Source: Mycolicibacterium gilvum (lineage in GTDB: Bacteria; Actinomycetota; Actinomycetes; Mycobacteriales; Mycobacteriaceae). Taken from it: a stretch of DNA of 64,000 nt. The notes under the pieces are model-generated. The model made no database searches, was not told the origin of the DNA, and was given only the letters and a program-made list of their open reading frames with translations. The position numbers and the translations under genes are program-made. The stretch covers positions 3,472,001-3,536,000 of the forward strand of contig NZ_UGQM01000001.1 of NCBI RefSeq assembly GCF_900454025.1, read 5' to 3'. Below are positions 19,414-29,075 of the stretch, piece by piece. How positions within the stretch are numbered: position 1 is the stretch's first letter; the number at the start of each line of letters is the position of its first letter.

Positions 19414-21864
19414 CTACCTCTTGATTCGCGACATATCGGGGTCGACGACGGGCTCGGCGTGCACCGTCGCGGAATATGTGACGCCGCGGTAGGCCACGCT
19501 GACGGTCTCCCCGATTACGAGACCCGCCGGGAGCCACGCGTAGGCGATGGTCCGCCCGATCGTCGCCGAGTAGCCCGCACTGGTGACGTAACCGACACAG
19601 GTATCGCCGACCGACACCGGTTCCTTGCCGAGCACGGCGGCATCGGGATCGTCGAACACGATGCTGCGCAACGTCGCATCCGGCGACCCGGCCGTCAACA
19701 GCGCCTGCCTGCCTACGAAGTCCCCTTTGTCGACGCGGACGGCGAAGTCCAGACCGGCTGCAGCGGGCCGATGTTCGGCCGTCATGTCGGTGCCCCAGCT
19801 TCGGTAGCCCTTTTCGATCCGCAGGCTGTTGAACGCGATACGGCCGGCGGGAATGATGCCGTGCGCGGCACCGGCCTCGTCGATCAGATCCCACAGCGCA
19901 GAGCCGTACTCGGCGCCGGCGTAGATCTCCCAGCCCAGCTCACCGACATAGGACACCCGCATCATGACCACCGGGATCGCGCCGAGGTGGGTGTGCATCG
20001 CCCGGAAGTACGTGAAGGCCTTGTGGGACAAGTCGTCCGGACACAGCGGGGCGATCACCTCACGGGCCCGCGGCCCCCACACCCCGAGGCAGCAGGTGCC
20101 GCCCGTGATGTCGCGGACCACGACGCCGGGGGGCTTGTGCCGTGAGAGCCAGTCGAAATCCATCGGAGAGTTCGCGCCGACCTGGAAATGCTCGGGGCCC
20201 AGCCGGGCCACGGTGAGATCGCTTCGGATACCGCCGCTTTCGTCCAGCAGCAGAGTGTAGGTGACCGAACCGACGCTCTTGTCGACGTTGTTGGTGGTCA
20301 TCTGTTGCAGGAATGCCGCAGCGCCGGAGCCGGAAACCTCGTAGCGGGTCAGCGGGGTCATGTCGTACATCGCGACGCACTCGCGCGTCCAGTGCGCCTC
20401 GGCGATCGAGATAGGCGACCAGTTCCTCGCTGCCCATTCGTCGCGGTGCGGGACGGCGAGCCCGTCGTCGAAAATTCGTTGCGCCAGTATGTCGTTGGCG
20501 CCGTACCAGGCTGGGCGTTCCCAACTTCCGCCTTCGTAGAAGGACGCGCCGAGCTCACACTGGCGGGCGTAGAACGGGCTGGTGCGCAGGCCGCGCAGCG
20601 CGGTGCGGTACTGGTGGGGGTGGATCACGTCGTAGACCTCGACGAAGGCCTGCGCGCTGGTCTGCGCGATGAGGCGGGGGCTGCGCGCGACATCCTCGAA
20701 CCGGTACAGGTCGCATTCGTGAGTGTCGATCGTCGGTGTGCCCTCGATGATCCACTCGGCCGTCGCCCTGGCCACTCCCGCCGAGTGGGTCACCCATACT
20801 GCTTCGGCGACCCAGAACCCCGCGAGGTCGCGGTGCTCGCCCATGATCGAGAAGCCGTCGGTCGTGAACGAGAAGATCCCGTTGAACGCCTCTTCGACCT
20901 TCGAATCCCGCAGTGCGGGAATCAGATCGGTGGCCGCATGCCACGCAGGTGCGAAGTCCTCCTCGGTGAACGGGAGCATCGACGGCATCGCCTCGCCCGC
21001 GGTGTCGGTCAGCAGCGTGGTCATGTCGACCGGCATCGGCCGGTGCATGTACGAGCCGATGCCGAGACGGTCGCCGTGTTCACGGAAATAGAGATCCTGA
21101 TCCTGATGGCGCAGGATCGGCAGGCCGGCTTCGGCGATCTCGGTGTTGCGTCCCACCAGCTCGGCGATCTGGCCGGAGCGCGCATACTGGTGGGCCATCG
21201 GCACCAGCGGGAGTACCAGTCCGACCTGGCGGGCGAGCTGAGCACCCCAGAAACCCGCGGCGCACACCACGATGTCGGCGTCGAGCGTTCCGTCGGCGGT
21301 GCGTATCCCGGTCACGCGCCGACCGTCGTCGAGGATGCCGAGCACCTCGGTGTGCGGCCGCAGGGTCGCGCCCCTGGCTTCGGCGCGGCCGGCCTGGGCT
21401 TCGGCGGCGCGCAGCGCTTTCGCCAGACCGTCGGCCGGCGTGTGAAAACCCCCGAGGATTCGATCCCGGTCGACGAGCGGGTGAAGCTGACCGCACTCCG
21501 ACGGGGTGAGCAGCCTGCCGTCGATTCCCCAGGACTGCGCCCAGCCTGCCTTCCGGTGCAGGTCGGCCATCCGCTCGGGCGTGGTGGCGACCTCCAGACC
21601 ACCGACCGGGTTGAAGGCCCAGCCGCCCGGATGCTGCAGCGCGGCGAACTTCTCGACGGTGTAGCGGGCGAAGGCGGTCATCGTCTTCGACGGGTTGGTC
21701 TGGAACACCAGCCCGGGCGCGTGCGACGTGGATCCGCCGGTGGCGAACAGAGGTCCGCGGTCGACCACGGTGACGTCGGTCCACCCGCGCGCGGTGAGTT
21801 CGTCGGCGAGCGAGGTACCGACGATGCCGGCACCGATGACGACCACTCTGGGGGTTCTTGGCAT
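19414..21864 (-). CDS. Dimethylglycine dehydrogenase-type FAD/GcvT fusion
   Basis: The 816-residue protein has an N-terminal DAO-type FAD domain ([17 protein letters not shown]) to about residue 370, a middle FAO domain, and a C-terminal aminomethyltransferase (GcvT) domain from about residue 420, which binds folate and captures the one-carbon unit. This is the layout of dimethylglycine and sarcosine dehydrogenases. It is the promoter-proximal gene of the operon; the ATG at 21864 has GGGAAGCGG upstream. It probably converts dimethylglycine to sarcosine plus methylene-folate or formaldehyde. The two IclR-type palindromes lie 49-83 bases upstream. Confidence 0.9.
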   Translation of the reverse strand: MPRTPRVVVIGAGIVGTSLADELTARGWTDVTVVDRGPLFATGGSTSHAPGLVFQTNPSKTMTAFARYTVEKFAALQHPGGWAFNPVGGLEVATTPERMADLHRKAGWAQSWGIDGRLLTPSECGQLHPLVDRDRILGGFHTPADGLAKALRAAEAQAGRAEARGATLRPHTEVLGILDDGRRVTGIRTADGTLDADIVVCAAGFWGAQLARQVGLVLPLVPMAHQYARSGQIAELVGRNTEIAEAGLPILRHQDQDLYFREHGDRLGIGSYMHRPMPVDMTTLLTDTAGEAMPSMLPFTEEDFAPAWHAATDLIPALRDSKVEEAFNGIFSFTTDGFSIMGEHRDLAGFWVAEAVWVTHSAGVARATAEWIIEGTPTIDTHECDLYRFEDVARSPRLIAQTSAQAFVEVYDVIHPHQYRTALRGLRTSPFYARQCELGASFYEGGSWERPAWYGANDILAQRIFDDGLAVPHRDEWAARNWSPISIAEAHWTRECVAMYDMTPLTRYEVSGSGAAAFLQQMTTNNVDKSVGSVTYTLLLDESGGIRSDLTVARLGPEHFQVGANSPMDFDWLSRHKPPGVVVRDITGGTCCLGVWGPRAREVIAPLCPDDLSHKAFTYFRAMHTHLGAIPVVMMRVSYVGELGWEIYAGAEYGSALWDLIDEAGAAHGIIPAGRIAFNSLRIEKGYRSWGTDMTAEHRPAAAGLDFAVRVDKGDFVGRQALLTAGSPDATLRSIVFDDPDAAVLGKEPVSVGDTCVGYVTSAGYSATIGRTIAYAWLPAGLVIGETVSVAYRGVTYSATVHAEPVVDPDMSRIKR

Positions 21865-21912
21865 GTCCGGACCGCTTCCCGTCGGACGGTGATGAGATGA
21901 AGGATGTGAGTT

Positions 21913-21929
21913 GTTGCGTAGAACGCAAC
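21913..21929. promoter_or_regulatory. Probable IclR operator 1 of choline operon
   Basis: Perfect 7+3+7 palindrome GTTGCGT-AGA-ACGCAAC, 49 bases upstream of the first operon gene. Position and shape suit an IclR dimer site that would overlap or flank the promoter. Confidence 0.72.
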
Positions 21930-21930
21930 A

Positions 21931-21947
21931 TTGCGCGTTATACGCAA
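21931..21947. promoter_or_regulatory. Probable IclR operator 2 of choline operon
   Basis: The TTGCG and CGCAA arms are separated by seven bases, one base away from operator 1. The half-site is the same with looser spacing, suggesting a second dimer bound next to the first. Confidence 0.6.
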
Positions 21948-22079
21948 CAAATCATCCACCCTCACCCAGCCGCGCGCAAGACTTGTCGCCGCCGTGTCAC
22001 ATACTCGCGGCGAGATCCAGCGACCAGCCCGATCGCGGACCAGAGCACAGCAGCACGGAGGGACCACCCGTCGTCATGA

Positions 22080-22225
22080 CGTCAACAAACGCTGACGCGT
22101 CACCCGATGATGACGCCCCACAATCGAAGGCCAGCCAACCCAAGCCCTTCTGGCAGGACAACCCCGAGATTCAGGCGATCATCGCCCGCACGATGGCCGA
22201 CATCGAGAGCACGCCCCCGCGGCCG
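22080..22225 (+). repeat. Tandem duplication, copy 1 (146 bases)
   Basis: Nearly identical to 22296-22440, offset by 215-216 bases. The differences are two substitutions and one missing base in copy 2. Both copies are in the small HTH gene region. Confidence 0.9.
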
Positions 22226-22295
22226 ATCACCCTCAGTCCCGCCGAAATCCGGGATATGAACGAGTTCTTCGGCGAGGACTACCTCGAGTGCGAGT

Positions 22296-22440
22296 CGTCA
22301 ACAAAAGCTGACGCGTCACCCGAGATGACGCCCCACAATCGAAGGCCAACCAACCCAAGCCCTTCTGGCAGGACAACCCCGAGATTCAGGCGATCATCGC
22401 CCGCACGATGGCCGACATCGAGAGCACGCCCCCGCGGCCG
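22296..22440 (+). repeat. Tandem duplication, copy 2 (145 bases, one-base deletion)
   Basis: Second copy of the 146-base unit. It is followed by the HTH-coding segment, whereas copy 1 is followed by a different segment (ITLSPAEIRDMNEFF). The missing base breaks the long frame. Confidence 0.9.
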
Positions 22441-22655
22441 CCCATCGACTATCCCGACCCGATCCTGCACGACGCATGGACCGGCAGCAGCGTGCGCGAA
22501 CTGCGGGATGCCCGAGACGATCTCACTCGTGCGAAGGCCCGCTATGACGAAGCCGTCTGCGCCGCACGACGCAAGTGCCTGTCCTGGGGACAGATCGGCA
22601 CGATCCTCGGCGTCTCCCGCCAGCACCTGCACCGGCGGTATCGGGGACTCGTCGA

Positions 22656-23411
22656 CTAGGCGTCGGGTTCGGCAGCGCCTTCGGAATCCTGCGAGTCGTC
22701 CTTCGTATCCGCCTGTGGCAGAAGCGCTTCCAGCGCGGCACCGGTGATCCGGCGAAACGCGCGCCGCGGCCGGTTCGCATCGAGGATCGCCACCTCCAGC
22801 GTGGAGGGTCCGAGCGTCCGCGGTTCTGCGCCATTGCCTCCGGCGCCCAACGCTGCCACCGCGATCCGCACGGCGTCCTCCAGGCTGGCGTTCTCGGCGT
22901 AGGACTCGTTGAGCGCGGTCGCGATCGGCTCGGTGGTACCGCCCATGACCACGAAGTGCGGCTCGTCGGCGATCGATCCGTCGTAGGTGATGCGGTACAG
23001 CTCGGGCGCCTTGGTCTCGCCGTAGTGGGCGACCTCGGCGACGCACAGCTCCACCTCGTAGGGCTTGGCCTGCTCGGTGAAGATCGTGCCCAAGGTCTGC
23101 GCGTACACATTGGCCAGCTGACGCCCGGTCACGTCACGCCGGGAGTACGCATACCCCTGGGTGTCGGCGAACCGGATCCCACCACTGCGAAGATTGTTGA
23201 ACTCGTTGAACCGGCCGACCGCAGCGAAGCCGACGCGGTCGTAGAGTTCGCTGACCTTCTGCAACGACCGGGACGGGTTCTCCGCGACGAACAGCACACC
23301 GTCGGCGTACGCGAGCGCGATGACGCTGCGGCCGCGGGCGATGCCCTTGCGCGCGAGCTCGGAACGCTCACGCATCGCCTGCTCGGGCGAGATGAAATAC
23401 GGGAAACTCAC
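22656..23411 (-). CDS. prcA: 20S proteasome alpha subunit PrcA
   Basis: Outer-ring subunit of the mycobacterial 20S proteasome; its N-terminus gates substrate entry and its outer surface docks Mpa. The 251-residue protein has the family start [20 protein letters not shown] and retains the alpha-subunit core with no catalytic Thr. The acidic, variable C-terminus ([15 protein letters not shown]) is typical. The start is GTG at 23411, overlapping the prcB stop by four bases, so the two subunits are translationally coupled. The 3' end meets the small HTH gene stop. It is the last gene of the pup-prcBA unit. Confidence 0.97.
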
Positions 23412-24319
23412 AGCTCGTCACCTCGGACAGGTGCGTGGTCGGGACCGAACGTGTCTGCCCGGGAACGGTTTTGGATGATCTCACGGCACATGTCGGCGAT
23501 CTGCTGCTCGGCGATCTCAACGGCGCCGTCGGCGGTGATCACCACTGCGGTCGGGAAGATCCCCCGCACGAGATCCGGTCCGCCCGTGGCGGAGTCGTCA
23601 TCGGCCGCATCGTAGAGCGCCTCGATCGCGACCCGCAGCGCGGAGTCGGCGTCGGTGACCTGCGAGTAGAGCTTCTTCATCGACGACTTGGCGAAGATCG
23701 AGCCCGAGCCGACCGACTGATAGCCCTCTTCTTCGAGATTGTGTCCGCCCGCGGCGTCGAAGGAGACGATGCGTCCTGCGCCTTCGGGATTCGGATCGTC
23801 GAGGTCATACCCGGCGAGCAGAGGCAGTGCGACGAAGCCTTGCAGCGCCGCACCGAGATTTCCGCGGACCATGGTCGCGAGGCGGTTCACCTTGCCGGGG
23901 AACGTCAGCGCGACGCCTTCGAGCTTCTCGTAGTGCTCCAGTTCGACGGCGTACAGACGCGCGAACTCGACGGCGATGGCGGCTGTGCCGGCGATACCGG
24001 TGACGGTGTAATCGTCGGTGATGTAGACCTTCTGCACGTCGCGGCTCGCGATCATGTGGCCCTGGGTGGCGCGCCGGTCACCGGCCATCACCACACCACC
24101 GGGGAATTTCAGCGCGACGATCGTGGTGCCGTGCGGCACGGCGTCGGACGGCGTGACACCGGGCGAGCCGGAGACGGGCAGCAGATGCGGCGCCTGGGTG
24201 CGCAGGAAATCGGAGAACGACGACAGGTTCACCACGCCACGCGACATGGCCGAGGACGCGTCGAAAGCGCCGGGTAGAGCGGACGGGAAGGCGGACGTGT
24301 CTCTATCCGGCCAGGTCAC
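23408..24319 (-). CDS. prcB: 20S proteasome beta subunit PrcB
   Basis: Catalytic subunit with an N-terminal threonine nucleophile. The 303-residue precursor carries a 64-residue propeptide removed during assembly, exposing Thr65 in [14 protein letters not shown]. The propeptide is slightly longer than that of M. tuberculosis. GDRRAT and [15 protein letters not shown] are conserved core motifs. The start is GTG at 24319, with GTGA overlapping the pup stop. The arrangement pup-prcB-prcA with 4-base overlaps at both junctions is the standard one. Confidence 0.97.
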
Positions 24320-24510
24320 TGTCCACCCTTCTGTACATACGCACGGACGAAGTCCTCGGCGTTCTCCTCCAGGACGTCGTCGATCTCGTCCAACAGGTCA
24401 TCGGTCTCTTCGGTCAGCTTCTCGCGGCGCTCCTGCCCGGCGGCCGTGCTGCCGGTGGGGTCGTCGTCTTCCCCGCCCCCGCCGCCACGCTTGGTCTGCT
24501 CCTGAGCCAT
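24316..24510 (-). CDS. pup: Prokaryotic ubiquitin-like protein Pup
   Basis: A 64-residue, largely disordered modifier. Its coiled region ([19 protein letters not shown]) binds the Mpa coiled coils. The C-terminus ends VQKGGQ, so Dop must deamidate the last Gln to Glu before PafA can attach it. The start is the ATG at 24510, supported by a perfect AGGAGG five bases upstream; an in-frame ATG at 24537 lacks this. The unusual Gly-Gly-Gly run near residues 9-13 is shared with other mycobacteria. Confidence 0.98.
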   Translation of the reverse strand: MAQEQTKRGGGGGEDDDPTGSTAAGQERREKLTEETDDLLDEIDDVLEENAEDFVRAYVQKGGQ

Positions 24511-24617
24511 TGCTGCCTCCTGCGTAAGTATTCCCACCGTGCGACGGGAAACCGACCGCTATCCCGCCGGTTTCTCCACCCTACCGGTCGGCCGACGGAT
24601 TACCGGGGATAGCTCGC

Positions 24618-26126
24618 TCAGTTTGTCAGCTGCTCAACGAGTTCGACAGCGCTGTCCACCGAATCGAGCAGAGCGCCCACGTGAGCCTTGCTCCCCCGCA
24701 ACGGTTCGAGGGTCGGGATCCGCACCAGCGAATCACCGCCCAGATCGAAGATGACCGAATCCCAGCTGGCGGCAGCGATGTCGGCCCCGAACCGGCGCAG
24801 ACACTCGCCGCGGAAATACGCCCGGGTGTCGGTGGGCGGGTTGTCCACGGCGTCGAGCACCTGCTGCTCGGTGACGAGCCGCTTCATCGAGCCGCGGGCG
24901 ACCAGTCGGTTGTAGAGGCCCTTGTCGAGGCGCACATCGGAATACTGCAGATCCACCAGATGCAGCCGCGGCGCGTTCCAGCCGAGGTTCTCGCGGTTGC
25001 GGAACCCTTCGAGCAGCCGCAGCTTGGCCGGCCAGTCGAGCAGGTCGGCGCACTCCATCGGATCCCGTTCGAGCAGATCCAGGACGTGGGCCCAGGTCTC
25101 CAGCACGTGCGAGGCCCGCGGGTCGGGGTCTCGGCTGTCGACGAGCTTGGCGACGCGGTCGAGATAGATGCGCTGCAGCGCGAGCGCGGTCATCTCCCGC
25201 CCGTCGGCCAGCGCGACGGTCGCGCGCAGTGAGGGATCGCGCGACACGACGTGCACCGCGTGCACGGGGCGAGCAAGCGTCAGATCGGAGAGCTCGAGTC
25301 CGATCTGGGGGCCTTCTTCGATCAGATCGAGGACCAGAGAGGTGGCTCCGACCTTCAGGTAGGTCGACGTCTCGGCCAGGTTCGCGTCACCGATGATCAC
25401 GTGCAACCGGCGGTACTTGTCGGCGTCCGCGTGGGGTTCGTCGCGGGTGTTGATGATCCCGCGCTTGAGCGTGGTCTCCAGCCCGACCTCGACCTCGATG
25501 TAGTCGGAGCGCTGCGAGAGCTGGAAGCCCGGCTCGTCGCCGGAGGGCCCGATGCCCACGCGACCCGACCCGGTCACCACCTGGCGGGACACCAGGAACG
25601 GCGTCAGACCCGAGATCACCGCTGAGAACGGCGTCTGGCGGCTCATCAGGTAGTTCTCGTGGGTGCCGTAGGACGCACCCTTGCCGTCGACGTTGTTCTT
25701 GTACAGCTGCAGTTTCGCCGCACCCGGCACGCTCGCGACGTGTCGTGCCGCGGCTTCCATGACCCGTTCGCCGGCCTTGTCCCAGATCACCGCGTCCATC
25801 GGGTCGGTGACCTCGGGTGCGGAGTACTCGGGGTGGGCGTGGTCGACGTAGAGCCGGGCGCCGTTGGTCAGGATCATGTTGGCGGCGCCCACCTCGTCGG
25901 CGTCGACCACCGGCGGCGGCCCCGACGAACGGCTCAGATCGAATCCGCGGGCATCGCGCAGCGGCGACTCCACCTCGTAGTCCCACCTGGTGCGCTTGGC
26001 CCGCTGGATGCCCGCGGCCGCGGCGTAGGCGAGCACCGCCTGGGTCGAGGTCAGGATCGGATTCGCGGTCGGATCGGTCGGCGACGATATGCCGTACTCG
26101 ACCTCTGTTCCGATGATCCGTTGCAT
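24618..26126 (-). CDS. dop: Deamidase/depupylase of Pup, Dop
   Basis: PafA homologue that deamidates Pup and also removes Pup from substrates. With the start ATG at 26126 the protein has 502 residues. It shows [12 protein letters not shown] with metal-binding Glu8, the Dop-specific loop (about residues 42-80) absent from PafA, the nucleophile-related Asp95 in [14 protein letters not shown], and the TRDEPHAD motif. The open frame extends upstream to 26417 but only the part from 26126 is family-like. It lies 107 bases before pup in the same direction, and divergent from the 26235 membrane gene. Confidence 0.97.
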   Translation of the reverse strand: MQRIIGTEVEYGISSPTDPTANPILTSTQAVLAYAAAAGIQRAKRTRWDYEVESPLRDARGFDLSRSSGPPPVVDADEVGAANMILTNGARLYVDHAHPEYSAPEVTDPMDAVIWDKAGERVMEAAARHVASVPGAAKLQLYKNNVDGKGASYGTHENYLMSRQTPFSAVISGLTPFLVSRQVVTGSGRVGIGPSGDEPGFQLSQRSDYIEVEVGLETTLKRGIINTRDEPHADADKYRRLHVIIGDANLAETSTYLKVGATSLVLDLIEEGPQIGLELSDLTLARPVHAVHVVSRDPSLRATVALADGREMTALALQRIYLDRVAKLVDSRDPDPRASHVLETWAHVLDLLERDPMECADLLDWPAKLRLLEGFRNRENLGWNAPRLHLVDLQYSDVRLDKGLYNRLVARGSMKRLVTEQQVLDAVDNPPTDTRAYFRGECLRRFGADIAAASWDSVIFDLGGDSLVRIPTLEPLRGSKAHVGALLDSVDSAVELVEQLTN

Positions 26127-26234
26127 GCGTGCCAGCGTAGAGGTTTGTCCCGACGGCGAGGTCACGAGCCCGACCGGCGACACGAGGGCGAGGTCACGAG
26201 GCCGCCGCTGCGGTCGTGGTGAGATCGATCCGCC

Positions 26235-27401
26235 ATGACCCCCACGAGCGTCCAACGCCTCGCCGCCGAACGCTGGTTCCTCGACCGCGGCCTTCCCGCC
26301 GTGCTCCGCCCCGGCGTGCTCGTGCAGCGGGTGTGGACCCGCTCGGCGCCCGCGCTGGCGGCGCTGGCGGTCGCGATGGCGTTCTCGATCCTCGTCGTCG
26401 GCGTCACCGGCAAACACACCATCGACATCGACGGCACGCCGACGCGGACCGAGTGGTTCGTGCTCGGGGTGGTGGTGGTGGTGCTGCCCACGGCGGCTTT
26501 CGTCGGCTGGCTCGTCTCACGCAGCGACGACGTCCGGCTGCGTGCCGTCGTGTCGACGGCGTCGGTCGGTGTCGGGATCCTCGGCGCCCTCTACGGCGGG
26601 CCGAGCCCACGGGTGTGGGCGGACCTGGTCGCCGAGGCCGTCATCGTGGCGCTGATCCTCCTCGGCACCGCCAGCGGGGGCGGCGCCATCCTGGGCTGGG
26701 CGGTGCGCATGATGCTGGGCAACCTGGCCTCGGTGGGCAACCTGTTGCTGCGCGCGCTCCCGGTGATGTTGTTGACCGTGCTGGTCTTCTTCAACGGTCC
26801 GGTGTGGACCATGGCGGCCACGGTCCACCGACCCCGGCTGTGGTTCGCCCTGGTGTTCCTGATGACGATCGCCGTGTCGTTCCTGCTGTCCACCATGATG
26901 GCCGGCGTCCGACCGATCCTGCTGCCCGACGCCAAGGCGGAGCAGGACGCCGCGGCGCTGCGCGGAACGCCGTTCGAGACCATGCCGGACCGCCCGCGAC
27001 GAGTCGACCTGTCGCGGTCCGAACGGCTCAACGTCGGTTTCGTGCTCGCGCTCTCACAGATCGTGCAGGTGCTCACCGTCTCGATCGTGACGGGGCTTTT
27101 GTTCTTCGCGTTCGGGCTGATCCTGATCAGCCCGGAACTGCTGGCGGCCCTGACGGCGAACGGGTCTCCCGACGGGCGGTTCCTGGGCATGACGCTGCCG
27201 GTTCCCGACGCCCTGATCCAGGTCTCGATGTTCTTGACCGCGTTGACGTTCATGTACCTGGCCGCGCGGGCCGTCGCCGACAAGGAGTACCGAACCCAGT
27301 TCCTGGATCCGCTGATCGAAGATCTGCGGGTCACTCTCGTCGCCCGCGACCGGTACCGGACGGTGACCGCCGACCCACCGCCCGGAAATACGCCTTCGTG
27401 A
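26235..27401 (+). CDS. Integral membrane protein, Rv2113-like (paralogue A)
   Basis: The 388-residue protein begins with a short amphipathic segment ([16 protein letters not shown]) followed by four to five N-terminal hydrophobic segments, a hydrophilic middle (about residues 225-275) and a pair of C-terminal membrane helices, then a conserved cytoplasmic tail [24 protein letters not shown]. The gene at 27900 has the same layout and tail, so the two are paralogues. In M. tuberculosis the equivalent place next to dop holds Rv2113. No enzyme motif is visible. Function is unknown. Confidence 0.85.
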   Translation: MTPTSVQRLAAERWFLDRGLPAVLRPGVLVQRVWTRSAPALAALAVAMAFSILVVGVTGKHTIDIDGTPTRTEWFVLGVVVVVLPTAAFVGWLVSRSDDVRLRAVVSTASVGVGILGALYGGPSPRVWADLVAEAVIVALILLGTASGGGAILGWAVRMMLGNLASVGNLLLRALPVMLLTVLVFFNGPVWTMAATVHRPRLWFALVFLMTIAVSFLLSTMMAGVRPILLPDAKAEQDAAALRGTPFETMPDRPRRVDLSRSERLNVGFVLALSQIVQVLTVSIVTGLLFFAFGLILISPELLAALTANGSPDGRFLGMTLPVPDALIQVSMFLTALTFMYLAARAVADKEYRTQFLDPLIEDLRVTLVARDRYRTVTADPPPGNTPS

Positions 27402-27424
27402 TGCGCAATTAGTAGGCTGCGAAC

Positions 27425-27871
27425 ATGCAACTCACCAGGTTCACCGATCTGGGGCTGCGGGCGATGATGCTGCTGTCGGCCGGCGAGTTCGCCGACAAGC
27501 GGGTGACCACGGGCCGCATCGCGGCGAGCGCCGGCGCCTCGGAGAACCACATCGCCAAAGCGGTGTCCCGGCTGGTCGAGCTGGGGCTGGTGGAGGCCCG
27601 GCGCGGACGCATCGGCGGATTGTCACTGACCGAGGCCGGCCGCACCGCCTCGGTGGGATGGCTCGTGCGGGAACTGGAAGGCGACCGGGAAGTGGTCAAC
27701 TGCCAGGGCGAAACGGCCTGTCCGCTCATCGCGGGCTGCCGCCTGCGGCATGCGTTGGCCCGGGCCAAGGAGGCCTTCTACGCCGAACTCGACAACTACA
27801 CCGTCAGCGACCTCGCGCGAAGTCCGACGCTGAGCCTGATCCAGCTGGCACCCCCGACCTCGGCGCGCTGA
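27425..27871 (+). CDS. Rrf2-family regulator with three Cys, NsrR-like
   Basis: The 148-residue protein has the Rrf2 winged HTH at the N-terminus (MQLTRFTDLGLRAMMLL) and the three-cysteine motif C-x5-C-x5-C (NCQGETACPLIAGC) near residue 100 that binds an Fe-S cluster in NsrR and IscR. Spacing and the MQLTxFTDxGLR start resemble NsrR, the nitric oxide sensor. No flavohaemoglobin or other usual NsrR target lies beside it; instead it sits between two paralogous membrane proteins, with 23 and 28 base gaps. It may regulate those neighbours or a distant regulon. Confidence 0.88.
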   Translation: MQLTRFTDLGLRAMMLLSAGEFADKRVTTGRIAASAGASENHIAKAVSRLVELGLVEARRGRIGGLSLTEAGRTASVGWLVRELEGDREVVNCQGETACPLIAGCRLRHALARAKEAFYAELDNYTVSDLARSPTLSLIQLAPPTSAR

Positions 27872-27899
27872 CAGGACCGCACGCAGGTCCTGGCGCACA

Positions 27900-29075
27900 A
27901 TGTGTCCCGTGTCCGACATGCGGCCGGTCCACGACTGGTTCCTGCAACGCGGGCTGCCGCTGGTGCTCCCCCGGCGGGTGCGCGCACGCAAGCTGGTGCA
28001 GCGATCCGCCCCGATGGTCAGCGCGGTCGGCGCACTGACCGCGGTGACGATGCTGCTGGCCGACGTCACAGGCTCGGACCCGGACTACGGGTACGCGGTG
28101 CGGCTCGGTGCCATCGCGGTCATCCTGATCGCCGCGCCGTTCGCGCTGGAGATCCTGCACCGGCTCGGCACCCGGATGGGCGAAGCCCTGCGCCGGTGGG
28201 CGGCAGTGCTGGTGATGACGATCTTCGTGGTGATCATGCCGCTGACGGTCAGCGGCTGGTCGGGCACCGCCGCCGCCGAGGCTCCGGTGTTCATCGTGAT
28301 CTCACTGCTCGCCGTCTGGCTGACCTACCTGGGTTTCGGCTCGATCGCGTTGTGGGCGTTCAGGTTCGCCTGGGTCCAGGTCGGCGCCCTGGGCACCCTG
28401 ATGAGTCGCGCGCTGCCGTTGCTGATGCTGACCGTCGTCGTCTACTTCACCGGCGAGTTGTGGCAGCTGTCGGCTCGGATGTCCCGCGAAAGACTGTGGC
28501 AGACCATCGGATTCCTGAGCCTGGTGGCGCTGCTGTTCATGGTGGCCACCATCCGCGACGAGGTCCGGGCGCTGCGACAGGAGCGGTCCGAGCGTGACGA
28601 CGACGCCACCGCCCTGCTCGAGGACACCCCGCTGGCGTCGATCCACACCGGCCCGGCGGCCCGTACCCCGCTGTCGCTGGCCGAGCAGGCCAACGTCGTC
28701 GCGGTCATGGTCGTCGCCCAGGCCATCCAGGTGGTGCTGTTCACCGCGGGCCTTTTCGTGTTCTTCCTCGCGCTGGGGATGATCGCGATACCCGATGACG
28801 TGACGGTGCTGTGGTCGAGCGAGCAGACGTGCGCGGTGGGCGAACCCCCTTGTGCGGGAACCTGGTTCGGGGTGCACATCCCGATACCGCAGACCGTGGT
28901 GCACATGTCGTTGTTCGTCGCGGTGCTCTCCGGCCTGTATTTCACGGTGAGCACCAGCGTGGACCCGCTGTATCGTGAGCGGTTCTTCGAACCGCTGATC
29001 GGCGACGTCGCGGTGAGCCTGGCGGGCCGCGACGCCTACCGCGCGGTCGGGCAGCCGGATAGATTCACGGCGTGA
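27900..29075 (+). CDS. Integral membrane protein, Rv2113-like (paralogue B)
   Basis: The 391-residue protein has the same plan as the 26235 product: WFLQRGLPLVLPRRV at the N-terminus, several hydrophobic segments, a charged central stretch, a late membrane pair and the tail YRERFFEPLIGDVAVSLAGRDAYR. Near the last loop it has a short Cys pair (TCAVGEPPC) absent from paralogue A. An alternative start is the GTG at 27909. Its stop overlaps the start of the 29072 gene by four bases. Function is unknown. Confidence 0.85.
   Translation: MCPVSDMRPVHDWFLQRGLPLVLPRRVRARKLVQRSAPMVSAVGALTAVTMLLADVTGSDPDYGYAVRLGAIAVILIAAPFALEILHRLGTRMGEALRRWAAVLVMTIFVVIMPLTVSGWSGTAAAEAPVFIVISLLAVWLTYLGFGSIALWAFRFAWVQVGALGTLMSRALPLLMLTVVVYFTGELWQLSARMSRERLWQTIGFLSLVALLFMVATIRDEVRALRQERSERDDDATALLEDTPLASIHTGPAARTPLSLAEQANVVAVMVVAQAIQVVLFTAGLFVFFLALGMIAIPDDVTVLWSSEQTCAVGEPPCAGTWFGVHIPIPQTVVHMSLFVAVLSGLYFTVSTSVDPLYRERFFEPLIGDVAVSLAGRDAYRAVGQPDRFTA

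Larger units (their letters stand above)
22076..22659 (+). pseudogene. Small HTH protein gene with internal duplication and frameshift
   Basis: The frame starts at ATG 22076 with GGAGGGA upstream and encodes a polar N-terminus containing PFWQDNPEIQAII. After about 72 codons a second copy of its first 146 bases begins, but that copy lacks one base (CCCGAGATG against CCCGATGATG near 22320), which shifts the frame. Restoring one base would give a continuous 194-residue protein ending in a helix-turn-helix (WGQIGTILGVSRQHLHRRY). As it stands, the intact HTH can only start at ATG 22408, giving 83 residues (22408-22659). Its stop overlaps the convergent prcA stop. It is either a broken gene, a truncated regulator still expressed from 22408, or a sequencing error. 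Confidence 0.68.

Noticed and set aside
22408..22659. Treating the second HTH frame as a normal complete gene
   Set aside because: It starts inside a duplicated unit after a frameshift with no ribosome site; kept only as part of the broken gene.
24538..24617. Terminator between dop and pup
   Set aside because: CCGACCG/CGGTCGG arms are separated by about 29 bases and no T-run follows; too weak to call.
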